Shown one piece after another: positions 11,552 to 20,382 of a stretch of DNA of 64,000 nt. Under the pieces are notes generated by a model. The model was not told the DNA's origin, searched no databases, and saw only the letters and a list, made by a program, of their open reading frames with translations. How positions within the stretch are numbered: the first letter of the stretch is position 1; every line of letters starts with the position of its first letter. The DNA is from Amylostereum areolatum (lineage: Eukaryota > Basidiomycota > Agaricomycetes > Russulales > Stereaceae), in assembly GCA_012932865.1 (NCBI GenBank), contig SAXG01000033.1, positions 124,001-188,000 on the forward strand, given 5' to 3'. The translations under genes were made by a program, and so were the position numbers.

Positions 11552-11994
11552 TGTCAGCAACGACAGTGCACAGCACCAAGTTACGACAAAGCTGACTAGA
11601 AGAGGACGACAGAGGGGAGCCGATCAGACACGGCGACAGACAAGGGAAAGCAAGCAAAGTCGTAGAATTGACTAGCTCGAGATAAGGTATGTACAGCGAG
11701 AGCGAGCCTTATATACACAAGAGGAGAGAGACTTAGGTAAGCAACCAATACACGGCGATCAGTAAGCAGACCAAGTATAAGTACATTCGTATGTAAAAGA
11801 GCACAGCATGAGTCAGTATCGACAGCATGATTCAAGAGAAAGGAGTCAGACCCGACCGAGATGAGTCACGTGGGTCTGGGCGGGATATAATGAGCCGGGT
11901 CCGGGCCAAGGTGGACCGGACCGGTGATAAGTCGAATAGTCCTAAAGCGTGTACCCGATTAAAGTAAAAAGAAAATTATAGACCTTTCATGACA
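11552..11994 (-). repeat. 3' LTR of element B (443 bp)
   Basis: On the plus strand it runs TGTCAGCAACGA...CATGACA. It pairs with 25708-26165. Small deletions relative to the other copy account for the 15-base length difference. A purine tract (minus strand AGAAGGGGTGA, about 11995-12005) abuts it as the polypurine tract. Confidence 0.9.
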
Positions 11995-12934
11995 TCACCC
12001 CTTCTTAGATTCGACGTCCTCGTCGTAATCAGATCCGTTTCTTCCTCCGAACAAGTTTCCAACGATTAAGGCGTGCAGGTTTCGGGGCACCGGATGTTCA
12101 CGGTGGAAGTCGTCAATGCGTTTCTTGGCATTCTGGAGATTGTGGAGAGACTCCCAAGTATTGTCATGGTCTGGGTACCTTTCCATTTGACGAGTACTTG
12201 AACCGCACCAACCTTCTTGGAGTCTATAATCTTTCGACCTCATAGACTTCCTCTCCTTGGACTAACTCTGGCGGTGGAGTGTAGGTGCTTTCTTGTGTCA
12301 AAGGCGGGACCGTTGTTGGAGATAGAGGGACTCGTTGAAGACCGATGTTTTCGTGACCAGGATGAGGGAGGCGAAGCTTGTAAGCCGATGCTCCGACTTT
12401 TTCCAGGATTTCGAAAGGACCAAAGCGCTTGTCATCTAGCTTTGCATAGGACGTGCCGTTTTGATTACGGTTTGGCCATCTCTGGCTTGGCTTCCAGCCA
12501 AAGTCGCCATTTTGTAATCTATTGGTTCGTCCTTCTTGCGATCGTAAAAGCGCTTTTGATCGTCCTGTGCTGCCTTTAGCGCAGAGCGGGCTTCCTCATA
12601 GATGTCTCGCATGCGTTGTGCAAACTCGTTCGCCGATGGGTTGTCTGTTCACGTCGGGTTTGTCCCCAGGTGAGTTCCGCACCATAGTTGGCAAAGTTGG
12701 GAGACATCCCAATCGACTATGGACCATGTTGTTGAGCGCAGTCATGGCAAGTGGGAGGTAACGTGTCCAATTGTCCTGTCGTTGATTGACGAAGAGGCGA
12801 AGGTATTTTCCATGGTCATGTTGGAGCGTTCGGTCTGTCCGTCCGTCTGAGGGTGATACGCCGTGGACGGGTTCCCTTCAATGCCTAACAGTTGGAACAA
12901 TGCCGTGGTGAATTTGGAGACAACACGCTGGCCA

Positions 12935-12988
<54 letters not shown>

Positions 12989-13284
12989 CGGTCGCTGACG
13001 ATTTTTCTCTAGGAATTCCATGATGGGGGACCACCTCGCGTAGGTACTCGAAGGCGAGTTCGTCCTCCGTTAGGTCTTTTGTGTCGTGGCCCAGAATACA
13101 ACCTGCTTGGTACCCATGCAGTTCACATTGCAGATGGCGTCTTTTCCATCCGAGACTGGAGCGGCATGACAAAGTCGATGGATACATGCTCCCAAGGCGC
13201 TTGTGGCGGGTCATGTGGGTGGAGTGGAGCGGCAATGCGATCATGTCTAATCTTGGTACGTTGGCAGGTCTCACATCCTTCAAC
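11995..13284 (-). pseudogene. pol: 3' part of element B pol: integrase core and chromodomain
   Basis: Minus strand, continuing from the B frame across element C. It begins VEGCETCQRTKIRHD (second half of the H2C2 zinc region), then EHVSIDFV (first integrase Asp), the KIVSDR region, a 54-base poly-C run (plus-strand G), ASAYKLRL, and a chromodomain YEVERIIDSKK...VLVKWKGYPDHDNTWE near 12280-12080, ending at 11995 next to the LTR. Chromodomains at this position direct integration towards modified chromatin. Frameshifts occur near 13120 and around the homopolymer, so the copy is dead. Confidence 0.8.
12935..12988. repeat. Homopolymer of 54 G
   Basis: Fifty-four uninterrupted G on the plus strand, inside the integrase core of element B, exactly at the SDRG position. 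In element A the corresponding bases are ordinary coding sequence. It is either a real slippage expansion or an assembly/base-calling artefact. Confidence 0.95.
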
Positions 13285-13704
13285 TGTCAGAAACGCAGTT
13301 TATGAGACCGATGAACCGCCTAAGTCGCGACGATGAGAGGAGCGAGAAGAAAATAGATTCGAGAGTGCCGGGGTCTAGGGTAGTGCAACGTGCGCTACAG
13401 TACCGTATGACGAGATGGACAGTCTGAGGAAAAGGGAAAAGGGATACTGTCCTTATATACAAGTGGGAACGATGGTGCGATGCGATGCGATAGTGGTGCG
13501 AGCGGGGGGAACAATAAGAAAGGAGTCATGGGGAGGAGGGCGGGAGTCCGGAGCAATGATGTCATAGATAAGGATGCGGAACACCGTTCGGAAGTCCGGG
13601 CAGTGACGTCGTTGGAGCATGTGATGCGAAGGAAAGTCATGTGCCATGACGCGTCGCGTGTACAAGGTCTGCAAACGAAGAAAGAAATGGAGCGATCCGT
13701 GACA
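13285..13704 (-). repeat. 3' LTR of element C (420 bp)
   Basis: TGTCAGAAACG...GTGACA on the plus strand. Pairs with 19963-20382. The bases at 13705-13718 read TAAAGGGGGGGTAA on the minus strand, a typical polypurine tract for plus-strand priming. Confidence 0.95.
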
Positions 13705-14884
13705 TTACCCCCCCTTTAAGACGCGCTTTCGCCTGGAGCGCGATGTCATCTGCAAGGGTGGATGCGAGAAAATCGTCAAAGGAGATGCCGAGGGAACGCA
13801 CGGGGCGGGGCGCGTTCGGATGGCGCTTGTGGAAAGCGTCAATCATGTCGGTAACCTTTGAGAGCGACGAACGCGGGAGCCAGGTGTTTTCGGAGTCGGG
13901 ATAGCCGGCCCACTTGACGAGGTACTGAATACCTTTCTTGTTACGAGTTGGTTTAGAGTCGACAATGTCTTCAACGTCGTATTCTTCTTCATCGTCGATG
14001 AGGTCTGGTGGCGGCTGTTCATAATTTGGCCCGTGAGCGGCTGTCTCCTTGTACGCGGTGAGCAGCGAGGCATGGAAGACTGGATGGATTCGCCACGTCT
14101 TCGGCAGCTTCAAGCGGTAGTTGACTGGGCTGATGACGTCAATGATTTCGAAGGGTCCAAATCGTTTGGCAGCAAGCTTAGCTTTCGGTCTCGTCGTCTT
14201 CAGGTTTTTGCCTTCGAGCCATACTTTGTCTCCGACGGCAAACTGCGTTGATTCGCTGACCGTGTCGCCATTGTAGTGCTTCATCAAGTCTGATGCGAGG
14301 GCAAGGCTGGCTTTGATCTCTTGTCGGACTTCTTCAAGTTGACGGAGGCGTTCTTCAACTGCAGGGACCTTTGAGGACGGGTTTACGGACGGGTACATCT
14401 TGGGGAGGAAGCCGTAGAGGACTTCAAAGGGAGCCTTTCCAGTAGCTGCATGGGTGCGAGAGTTGTGAGAAAACTCGAAGAAGGGCAACCACTTCACCCA
14501 GTCGTCTTGACGGTAGTTGCAGAATACTCGCAGGAAACTGCTCGAGGTTCTGGTTCTCGCGTTCGGTTTGGCCGTCTGTCTGTGGGTGATACGCTGTGCT
14601 GAGGGCGGACTTGATCCCGAGCTTCTCGTTGAGTGTACGCATCACCTGTCCAGCAAATTGGGGTCCACGATCCGAGATGATCTTGTCTGCTAAGCCGTAG
14701 TGTCGGTATACCTTGTCGAAGAGAATGTCGGCCGTGCCATCGCTGGTGATCTTCGTTGTACATGGGGTGGTAACCACCATCTTGGTGAGGCGATCGACCA
14801 CGACATTGACGGCGTTATAGCCTTCGCAGTCAGGGAGTTCGACGATGAAGTCGGTGGAGATGACGCCAAATGGTCGATCGGGGT
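13637..14884 (-). pseudogene. pol: Element C integrase core and chromodomain, in two shifted frames
   Basis: After the long pol frame stops near 14830, coding continues in a second frame from about 14884 (FGVISTDFIVELPDCEGYNA, DRLTKM, the IISDRGPQFAG catalytic Asp, QTDGQTERENQN with the Glu) and, after a single extra base near 14540, in a third frame (DDWVKWLPFFEFSHN, LPKTWRIHPVFHASL, chromodomain YDVEDIVDSK...YLVKWAGYPDSENTW near 13990-13880). The last frame reads 23 codons into the 3' LTR and stops at 13637. DNA strand transfer and chromatin targeting are the expected roles. Both shifts are one base. Confidence 0.85.
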
Positions 14885-17800
14885 ACTTCGTTTGGGATCA
14901 TGTCGACGTGGGGTCGGCTGCTCTGTGTCTTCGTCGACTGGCAGGTTGCGCATCCTGCTACAAAGTCGCGGACAAAGACAGACATGCCAGGCCACCAATA
15001 TTCACGACTCACAAGCTCGTAAGTCTTGAAGCGACCGGGGTGTCCAGCCAGGGGCGATTCATGGTACATTTTGACAATGTCGCGTCGCAGCTCGTCATCT
15101 GCAGGGACGTATACCTTTCCTCTAAACAGGACCAGGCCTTCTTCGTAGTTCCACTCTTGAAGGTTCTTGACGAGTGTGCGTGGTCCGTTTCGTAAGATGG
15201 CGTCCAGGGCTTGAACGACCTCAATGTCCTTGGTTTTGCAGTCGCGGATACGTCGTCGGAGTTCGACATCACCGAGGGAGGTTACTGCTCCTGGCCTTGT
15301 TGCGCGTACTTGGAAGTACTTGGGGTCAAGCAAGACGCGCTCCTTGTTATCGTTTTCAACACCATCCTTGTGATCGGGTCGTCGAGACATTGGATCTGGG
15401 CGGTGGGAAATTCCTGGTTTATGAACGAGCGAGAAGTCAAATCGAGTGAGGAATAGAGCCCAACGTGCCTGTCGGCGGCTCAGCTTCTGTGCCGTCTTGA
15501 AGTGCTCCAGGTTCTTGTGATCTGTCCAGATTTCGACGGTGTCGGGGGCGCCTTCGAGGTAGTGGCGCCAGGCTTCAAGCGCACGGATGATCGCAAGTAG
15601 CTCCTTGTCGTAGATGTCGTAGTTCCGTTCCGGTTCCGATAGGGCCTTGGACAGATACGCCACTGGATGCCAGTGACCATCGTCGCCTTTCTGCGAGAGT
15701 ATACCTCCAGTAGCAAAGTCCGAGGCATCGACTTCAATGAGGTAAGGCTTCTTTGGGTCAGGCATGACCAAGACGGGGGAGGAAGTAAACGCAGCTTTCA
15801 GTGCGTCAAACGCAGTTTGGCAGTCCGCCGACCAGTCCCATGTGCAGTCCTTCTTTGTCAGGTCAAATAGGGGTCGTGCAACCTTGGAGAAGTCCTTGAT
15901 GAAACGTCGGTAGAAGTTGCCAAAGCCGAGGAAGGATTGCACATCTTTGACCGTTCGTGGTGTCGGCCAGTCCTGAATACCTGCTACCTTGACGGGGTCC
16001 ATAGCGATCTTGTCGTGCGAGATGATGAGTCCGAGGTATTCAACAGAGTCTTGTTCAAAGACACATTTCTCCGGTTTGAGGAAGAGGTCGTTGTCTTGCA
16101 AACGCTGCAGAACCTGCCGCACTATGGCACGGTGTTCGTCCATGGTGCGAGTGAACACCAAGATGTCGTCCATGTAGATGATGACCTTGCCCGAGTCGAT
16201 GAGATCCTTGAACAGTTCATTCATCATTGCCTGAAACGTCGCAGGGGAGTTCATAAGCCCGAAAAACATCACCGTAGGTTCGAAGAGACCGCGATTCGTC
16301 TTGAACGCAGCCTTCCACTCGTCGCCTTCCTTGATGCGGACATTGTTGTAGCCCCAGCGAACATCCATCTTGGAGAAGATCTTTGCACCTTTGAGGCGGT
16401 CGACAATTTCAGAGATCAGTGGCAAGGGGTATTCATTCTTGACAGTGCCCTTGTTTAATTCTCGATAGTCCTGTACGGGACGCAGCTTTCCATCCTTTTT
16501 CTTCACAAAGAAGAACGGACTCGCCTGAGGTGACTTCGATGGGCGGATATAGCCCTTCTTCAGGTGGTCATCGAGGAAGGTGTCGAGTTCGATCTGCTCG
16601 GAAGGTGAGAGGGGGTAGATCTTGCACGGTTTGGGTTCAAAGCCGTCTTTCATGTCGATAGCATGGTCCCATGGCCGTCGGTCAGGAAGTCGCTCGGAGG
16701 TTTTCTTATCGAATACAGGCGCAAAGTCGCGGTACGGCGGGGGGACTAAGTCTTCAAAGGTTTGCGGGCGTGCGTTCTCTTTTGAATGCTCTGCAAGCTC
16801 CTGCGCTTTTGTAAAGCCCGCGCGGATGGGTATTGCATCTGGATTAGGACCATCGGTTTCAGGGAGGATTCCGGCGCGGCGTAGTCCATTGATCTCCCAG
16901 TCTCGGAATACCATGGGTCGCTCGTCGTCGTCTTCAGTGAAGAGTCGTGCGGGTAGAGGGGAGCGATGGACCGTGCGGACGCGAACACCTTTGACTCTGC
17001 GTGCAGGAATAACATAAGTGGGGACTGGGGTCCAGGACACATATGTCGGCTCTGGGAAGGGATCGTCCACGACGAGAGGTGTCCTCGGGGTTTTACCTGC
17101 TTCAACCTTACGCTGTGATTGGACCGATGATGGTTTCCGTGGCTTGGTTGCGAGGTTCGTCACAGGAGGTTTGGACAGAGTGCACGAGGGAGGGCAGCGG
17201 AACATGTCAACACGGTCTCGTTGCCAGTCTATGGTGGGATTGTGCTCGTCGAGCCAGTCTGTTCCAAGGATCATGTCATGATCGCCGATGTCGGTGATGA
17301 AGAACTCAGCTTCTTCCTCATGGTACGCCTTTGAATCTTGCGAGTATATCCGGATCCGCTGGGTCGTTGTGTCGCGTACCCAGCCCATGACGTTCTCGGT
17401 GCCATCCACATTACGCACGGGGAACGGGTTTTCTAGTTTTCTTGTGGTGAGCTTCTTGCGTTCAACGAAGCTTCGGTTCAGGATAATTCCTTCTGCGCCG
17501 CTATCAAGCAGCGCGTCTGCGTCGATTTCTCTTTTGGTAACTCGTCCGATCAGCTTGACTTTGAGCGTGATCGATGGTGTTTGCCTGTTCTTGGTGACAG
17601 TAGACAGATACAAACACGGGGGATAAGATTGCTCACAGGTATGCATGGATGATAATACAGCGAAACGATTCGACGATGATACCAAAAGTCCTTTGCCTCC
17701 ACCAGACGACGCGACTGGGGGGCGTTTCAAAAATCCTGTGATTCCAGGATGTCCTTCAACAGCGCTACTGCCTGCTCCTTGCCTTCCGCGTCCAGATCCT

Positions 17801-18198
17801 TCAGCTGGCGAGTGATCGCCGCGATGGTTTTGGATGGGTCGGGAGCTGCTTTCGCAGTGGACGGAGCCGTGTTCGTCGGCAGGGGAGGGGCCTTGGACCC
17901 AGTCTCTACTGCGCCCACCCGTCGCGCGCTCGAGTCGCGGTTGGGGCAGTCGCGAGAGACGTGACCGGCTTGTCGACACATGAAGCACTTGCCTTCGCGC
18001 ATCATCTTTGCGCGCTCGTCGTCCGTCAGCTTTGCAGGGCGGGTCGAGGTGTTGGTGAAGGCGCCGACTCGGCGCGACGAGGAGTCGTTGGTCGAACCGT
18101 TCGAGGTGAGCGCGACAGCCCCCTTGGACTGACTGCTCTTCCTCTCCGGGTTCTCTTCGAGCCACTGGTGGTTGATGCGGCGGGCGCGCTCCTTCCAC
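14830..18198 (-). CDS. pol: Element C pol: protease, reverse transcriptase, RNase H, integrase N-terminus
   Basis: A 1,122-codon open frame, in the -1 frame relative to gag, overlapping gag by 472 bases. The first roughly 155 codons overlap gag and are probably not translated as such; expression would come from -1 frameshifting near the gag end. Domains: protease LLDSGAEGIIL near 17500, RT with KMDVRWGYNN and the IIYMDDILVF catalytic block near 16170, RNase H VDASDFATGGILSQK near 15720 with DKELLAI, then the integrase H2C2 zinc region GHPGRFKTYELV...CATCQSTK near 15050-14940. A frameshift at about 14880 cuts off the rest. Confidence 0.9.
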   Translation of the reverse strand: MEGARPPHQPPVARREPGEEEQSVQGGCRAHLERFDQRLLVAPSRRLHQHLDPPCKADGRRARKDDARRQVLHVSTSRSRLSRLPQPRLERATGGRSRDWVQGPSPADEHGSVHCESSSRPIQNHRGDHSPAEGSGRGRQGAGSSAVEGHPGITGFLKRPPVASSGGGKGLLVSSSNRFAVLSSMHTCEQSYPPCLYLSTVTKNRQTPSITLKVKLIGRVTKREIDADALLDSGAEGIILNRSFVERKKLTTRKLENPFPVRNVDGTENVMGWVRDTTTQRIRIYSQDSKAYHEEEAEFFITDIGDHDMILGTDWLDEHNPTIDWQRDRVDMFRCPPSCTLSKPPVTNLATKPRKPSSVQSQRKVEAGKTPRTPLVVDDPFPEPTYVSWTPVPTYVIPARRVKGVRVRTVHRSPLPARLFTEDDDERPMVFRDWEINGLRRAGILPETDGPNPDAIPIRAGFTKAQELAEHSKENARPQTFEDLVPPPYRDFAPVFDKKTSERLPDRRPWDHAIDMKDGFEPKPCKIYPLSPSEQIELDTFLDDHLKKGYIRPSKSPQASPFFFVKKKDGKLRPVQDYRELNKGTVKNEYPLPLISEIVDRLKGAKIFSKMDVRWGYNNVRIKEGDEWKAAFKTNRGLFEPTVMFFGLMNSPATFQAMMNELFKDLIDSGKVIIYMDDILVFTRTMDEHRAIVRQVLQRLQDNDLFLKPEKCVFEQDSVEYLGLIISHDKIAMDPVKVAGIQDWPTPRTVKDVQSFLGFGNFYRRFIKDFSKVARPLFDLTKKDCTWDWSADCQTAFDALKAAFTSSPVLVMPDPKKPYLIEVDASDFATGGILSQKGDDGHWHPVAYLSKALSEPERNYDIYDKELLAIIRALEAWRHYLEGAPDTVEIWTDHKNLEHFKTAQKLSRRQARWALFLTRFDFSLVHKPGISHRPDPMSRRPDHKDGVENDNKERVLLDPKYFQVRATRPGAVTSLGDVELRRRIRDCKTKDIEVVQALDAILRNGPRTLVKNLQEWNYEEGLVLFRGKVYVPADDELRRDIVKMYHESPLAGHPGRFKTYELVSREYWWPGMSVFVRDFVAGCATCQSTKTQSSRPHVDMIPNEVPRSTIWRHLHRLHRRTP

Positions 18199-19343
18199 TC
18201 CGCGAGCTTGGTGGGGAACGGGTACGACCGGGCCACCTGCTTGCCGAGGTCACGCTGAAGTCCCTTCTTGAAAAAGTGGATTAGCGCCTCGTCGTCGTAC
18301 GCTGACATGGTTGCCAGCATCTCAAACTCGGTGATAAAGTCAGTGACGTCCCGGGTGGTCATTGCGAGCTCGTTGATCTTACGCTGAGCCTCTATCTTCG
18401 GATCGACGGGCACGAAGTCTTTGCCAAACCTCTCGAAGAGCTCTTTGTAGGAGCTATAGTGGAGTGTGGGGGGCGTGGGGTCGAGGGTGTCGGCGTCTTC
18501 CTTCTCGTCTTCGTCGGCGAAGAGTTCCATGCGGCGATGCGTGGCCCAGGCTTTCGCCGTGTCGTCCTCCATCAGGCTGAGGAGGAGCATCATCTTGGCG
18601 TCATCTGTGGCATAAACATCCTTGTTAACGCGCAGGAACATGCGGAGCTCGAGGGAGAACCGGAGGGTGTCGCGTCTATCGCCTTTGAATGGCTTTGGCT
18701 TGGGGCCGATCTCCCGCTTGGAGACGGCAGGTTTGGATTCGGCGTCGGACATCTTGTCGAAGGGGAGGGGGACGGTGAGGGATTGGGCGAGTTCTTGATC
18801 AAGGCGGCGTAGAGTTTCTCGTCGGCGTTCTTCTGCTTCTTCAACTTCGTCCTCAACTTGTTTTGCGACAAGGAAGTCGGCGGGGGTGAGGAATTGCTGG
18901 TTATGATGCCATGACCAGTGATCTTGGACGGGACTGAACGAAGTGGGCTGCCACTCAACTACTGATCGTCCTGGGGTTCCGTTCTTGTTCCGTCTATAGG
19001 CGTACCACTTCCCAGTTGTGTCGTTGTGGTTGATCCCTTCTGGGACTTCGATTACAGTACGTCGACGGGGTGGGGGCGAGTTGGTCGGAGGGGGGTTCAG
19101 GAAGCGCTGTAGAACGTCCGCAGCGGTGGCAAAATCCGATTCTTCGACGTAGGGTTGTTCGTCGCGGTCGTCGAAGTACCAGTCTCGACGTTGCCGGTTT
19201 GGTTCGTCGTGCAGCCAACGTACGGATTCCTTAGTCTGCTGCGAGGTGAGGATATAGTATTCTTCGGGACAGTAGTCTCGAAAGACGCCTGGGGGAAGGT
19301 TCGGGGTGGGGGGACGAGGGGCTGTGGAGGACGTGATGATGGT
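17727..19343 (-). CDS. gag: Element C gag, with in-frame upstream extension
   Basis: From ATG at 18752 the protein is 341 aa, starting MSDAESKPAV. It has a retrotransposon Gag domain (LRFSLELRMFLRVNK, then FGKDFVPVDPKIEAQRKI) and a CCHC knuckle CFMCRQAGHVSRDC near 17960. The same frame is open upstream to a TAG at 19344-19346 and carries protein-like sequence (FRDYCPEEYYILTSQQ, YFDDRDEQPYVEESDFATAA), equivalent in place to the upstream regions in elements A and B. The stop is at 17727. The next gene, pol, is in the -1 frame. Confidence 0.85.
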   Translation of the reverse strand, partial: TIITSSTAPRPPTPNLPPGVFRDYCPEEYYILTSQQTKESVRWLHDEPNRQRRDWYFDDRDEQPYVEESDFATAADVLQRFLNPPPTNSPPPRRRTVIEVPEGINHNDTTGKWYAYRRNKNGTPGRSVVEWQPTSFSPVQDHWSWHHNQQFLTPADFLVAKQVEDEVEEAEERRRETLRRLDQELAQSLTVPLPFDKMSDAESKPAVSKREIGPKPKPFKGDRRDTLRFSLELRMFLRVNKDVYATDDAKMMLLLSLMEDDTAKAWATHRRMELFADEDEKEDADTLDPTPPTLHYSSYKELFERFGKDFVPVDPKIEAQRKINELAMTTRDVTDFITEFEMLATMSAYDDEALIHFFKKGLQRDLGKQVARSYPFPTKLAEWKERARRINHQWLEENPERKSSQSKGAVALTSNGSTNDSSSRRVGAFTNTSTRPAKLTDDERAKMMREGKCFMCRQAGHVSRDCPNRDSSARRVGAVETGSKAPPLPTNTAPSTAKAAPDPSKTIAAITRQLKDLDAEGKEQAVALLKDILESQDF

Positions 19344-19453
19344 CTAGAAGAAGTCCGCCGCGATGGGGGCGACGGCCGAGGAGTTTCTTGGTGAGGTAGC
19401 CGGCTTTTACTGCCTGGCGGATCTTATGTTCGTGGTGGCGGCGACGAAGGGTC

Positions 19454-19962
19454 TTACCCTTGATGGTGGGACGGAGGACTGGTGGCGGGGTGGATTTGGG
19501 GGGTCCGACGGTTAAACTGGGAGACGGAGGTGAAACTGGTTTGGAGGATCGGGTTGGGGGCGTCTTGGATGAGGTATGTGTGGTAGGTGGGGGCGTGGAG
19601 GGTGAATTCAAGGCGTTCGAGATCTACGTTGATGCACGTAGTGATTCGGACGTATAGGGCGAGGACGACAGTACCGTGATCCTTGTGCCACCTCCACTCG
19701 AAGATGCGGAAGTTGAGACCGTGCGCGGTCCAGGGATCTTTCTTGCAGAGGTTCTGTACGGGGACGAGGCAGTTGACGGTGACGGCGTCGGACCAAGGGT
19801 AGGGGAGTGGTGCGTCGTCGCGGGGGGTGATCGGCTTTCCGTTGAACGGGAGGAAGACCGGTGCGTTCGGGAGGTCCGTGGTGGGAGTTTTTAACGTCGT
19901 AGAGACGGCAGAGGTAGATGGAGAGAGGGGTGCGAGGTAGGCGTAGGGGTAGACTGTCCAGG
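19454..19962 (-). CDS. Element C pre-gag region
   Basis: Open minus-strand frame between the LTR and gag with no ATG downstream of the predicted mRNA start; the only ATG in frame is inside the LTR TATA box. It contains DPWTAHGLNFRIFEWRWHK, which resembles the DPWAWHNWK segment of element B pre-gag, then beta-rich sequence and a Pro/Thr tail. Coding-like sequence continues in another frame (19611-19231, KTLRRRHHEHKIRQAVKAG) before the gag frame opens, so small indels have probably split one longer ancestral frame. Confidence 0.45.
19951..19962 (-). promoter_or_regulatory. Primer-binding site of element C, self-priming type
   Basis: Minus strand: two bases after the LTR comes TGGACAGTCT (19960-19951). 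Its exact complement AGACTGTCCA is encoded at 20103-20094 in the LTR, about 27-36 bases downstream of the TATATAAG box at 20137-20130. The geometry is the same as in elements A and B, with a different sequence. A tRNA ending in CTGTCCA cannot be excluded for this one because the site begins TGG. Confidence 0.65.
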
Positions 19963-20382
19963 TGTCAGAAACGCAGTTTATGAGACCGATGAACCGCCTA
20001 AGTCGCGACGATGAGAGGAGTGAGAAGAAAATAGATTCGAGAGTGCCGGGGTCTAGGGTAGTGCAACGTGCGCTACAGTACCGTATGACGAGATGGACAG
20101 TCTGAGGAAAAGGGAAAAGGGATACTGTCCTTATATACAAGTGGGAACGATGGTGCGATGCGATGCGATAGTGGTGCGAGCGGGGGGAACAATAAGAGAG
20201 GAGTCATGGGGAGGAGGGTGGGAGTCCGGAGCAATGATGTCATAGATAAGGATGCGGAACACCGTTCGGAAGTCCGGGCAGTGACGTCGTTGGAGCATGT
20301 GATGCGAAGGAAAGTCATGTGCCGTGACGCGTCGCGTGTACAAGGTCTGCAAACGAAGAAAGAAATGGAACGATCCGTGACA
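19963..20382 (-). repeat. 5' LTR of element C (420 bp)
   Basis: Same length as 13285-13704, five transitions apart. The TATATAAG box (minus strand, 20137-20130) marks U3/R. Followed at 20383-20387 by the TCAAC target duplication. Confidence 0.95.

Larger units (their letters stand above)
13285..20382 (-). mobile_element. Element C: nested Ty3/gypsy chromovirus with target duplication
   Basis: 7,098 bp, minus strand, bounded by two 420-base LTRs that differ by five transitions (about 1.2%). The target duplication TCAAC is present at 13280-13284 and 20383-20387. Internal parts, 5' to 3' on the minus strand: primer site, pre-gag, gag with CCHC, pol in the -1 frame (protease, RT, RNase H, integrase) and a chromodomain running into the 3' LTR. 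Two single-base frameshifts in pol and more upstream of gag indicate a recently inserted but now non-coding copy, or sequence errors. Confidence 0.95.

Noticed and set aside
12901..13000. G run as a scaffold gap placeholder
   Set aside because: Gaps are normally written as N, and coding sequence of the same gene continues on both sides; treated as a homopolymer of uncertain origin.
17730..18198. N-terminal 155 codons of the element C pol frame as a real protein domain
   Set aside because: It overlaps gag in another phase and has antisense-like composition; pol is more likely reached by -1 frameshifting.
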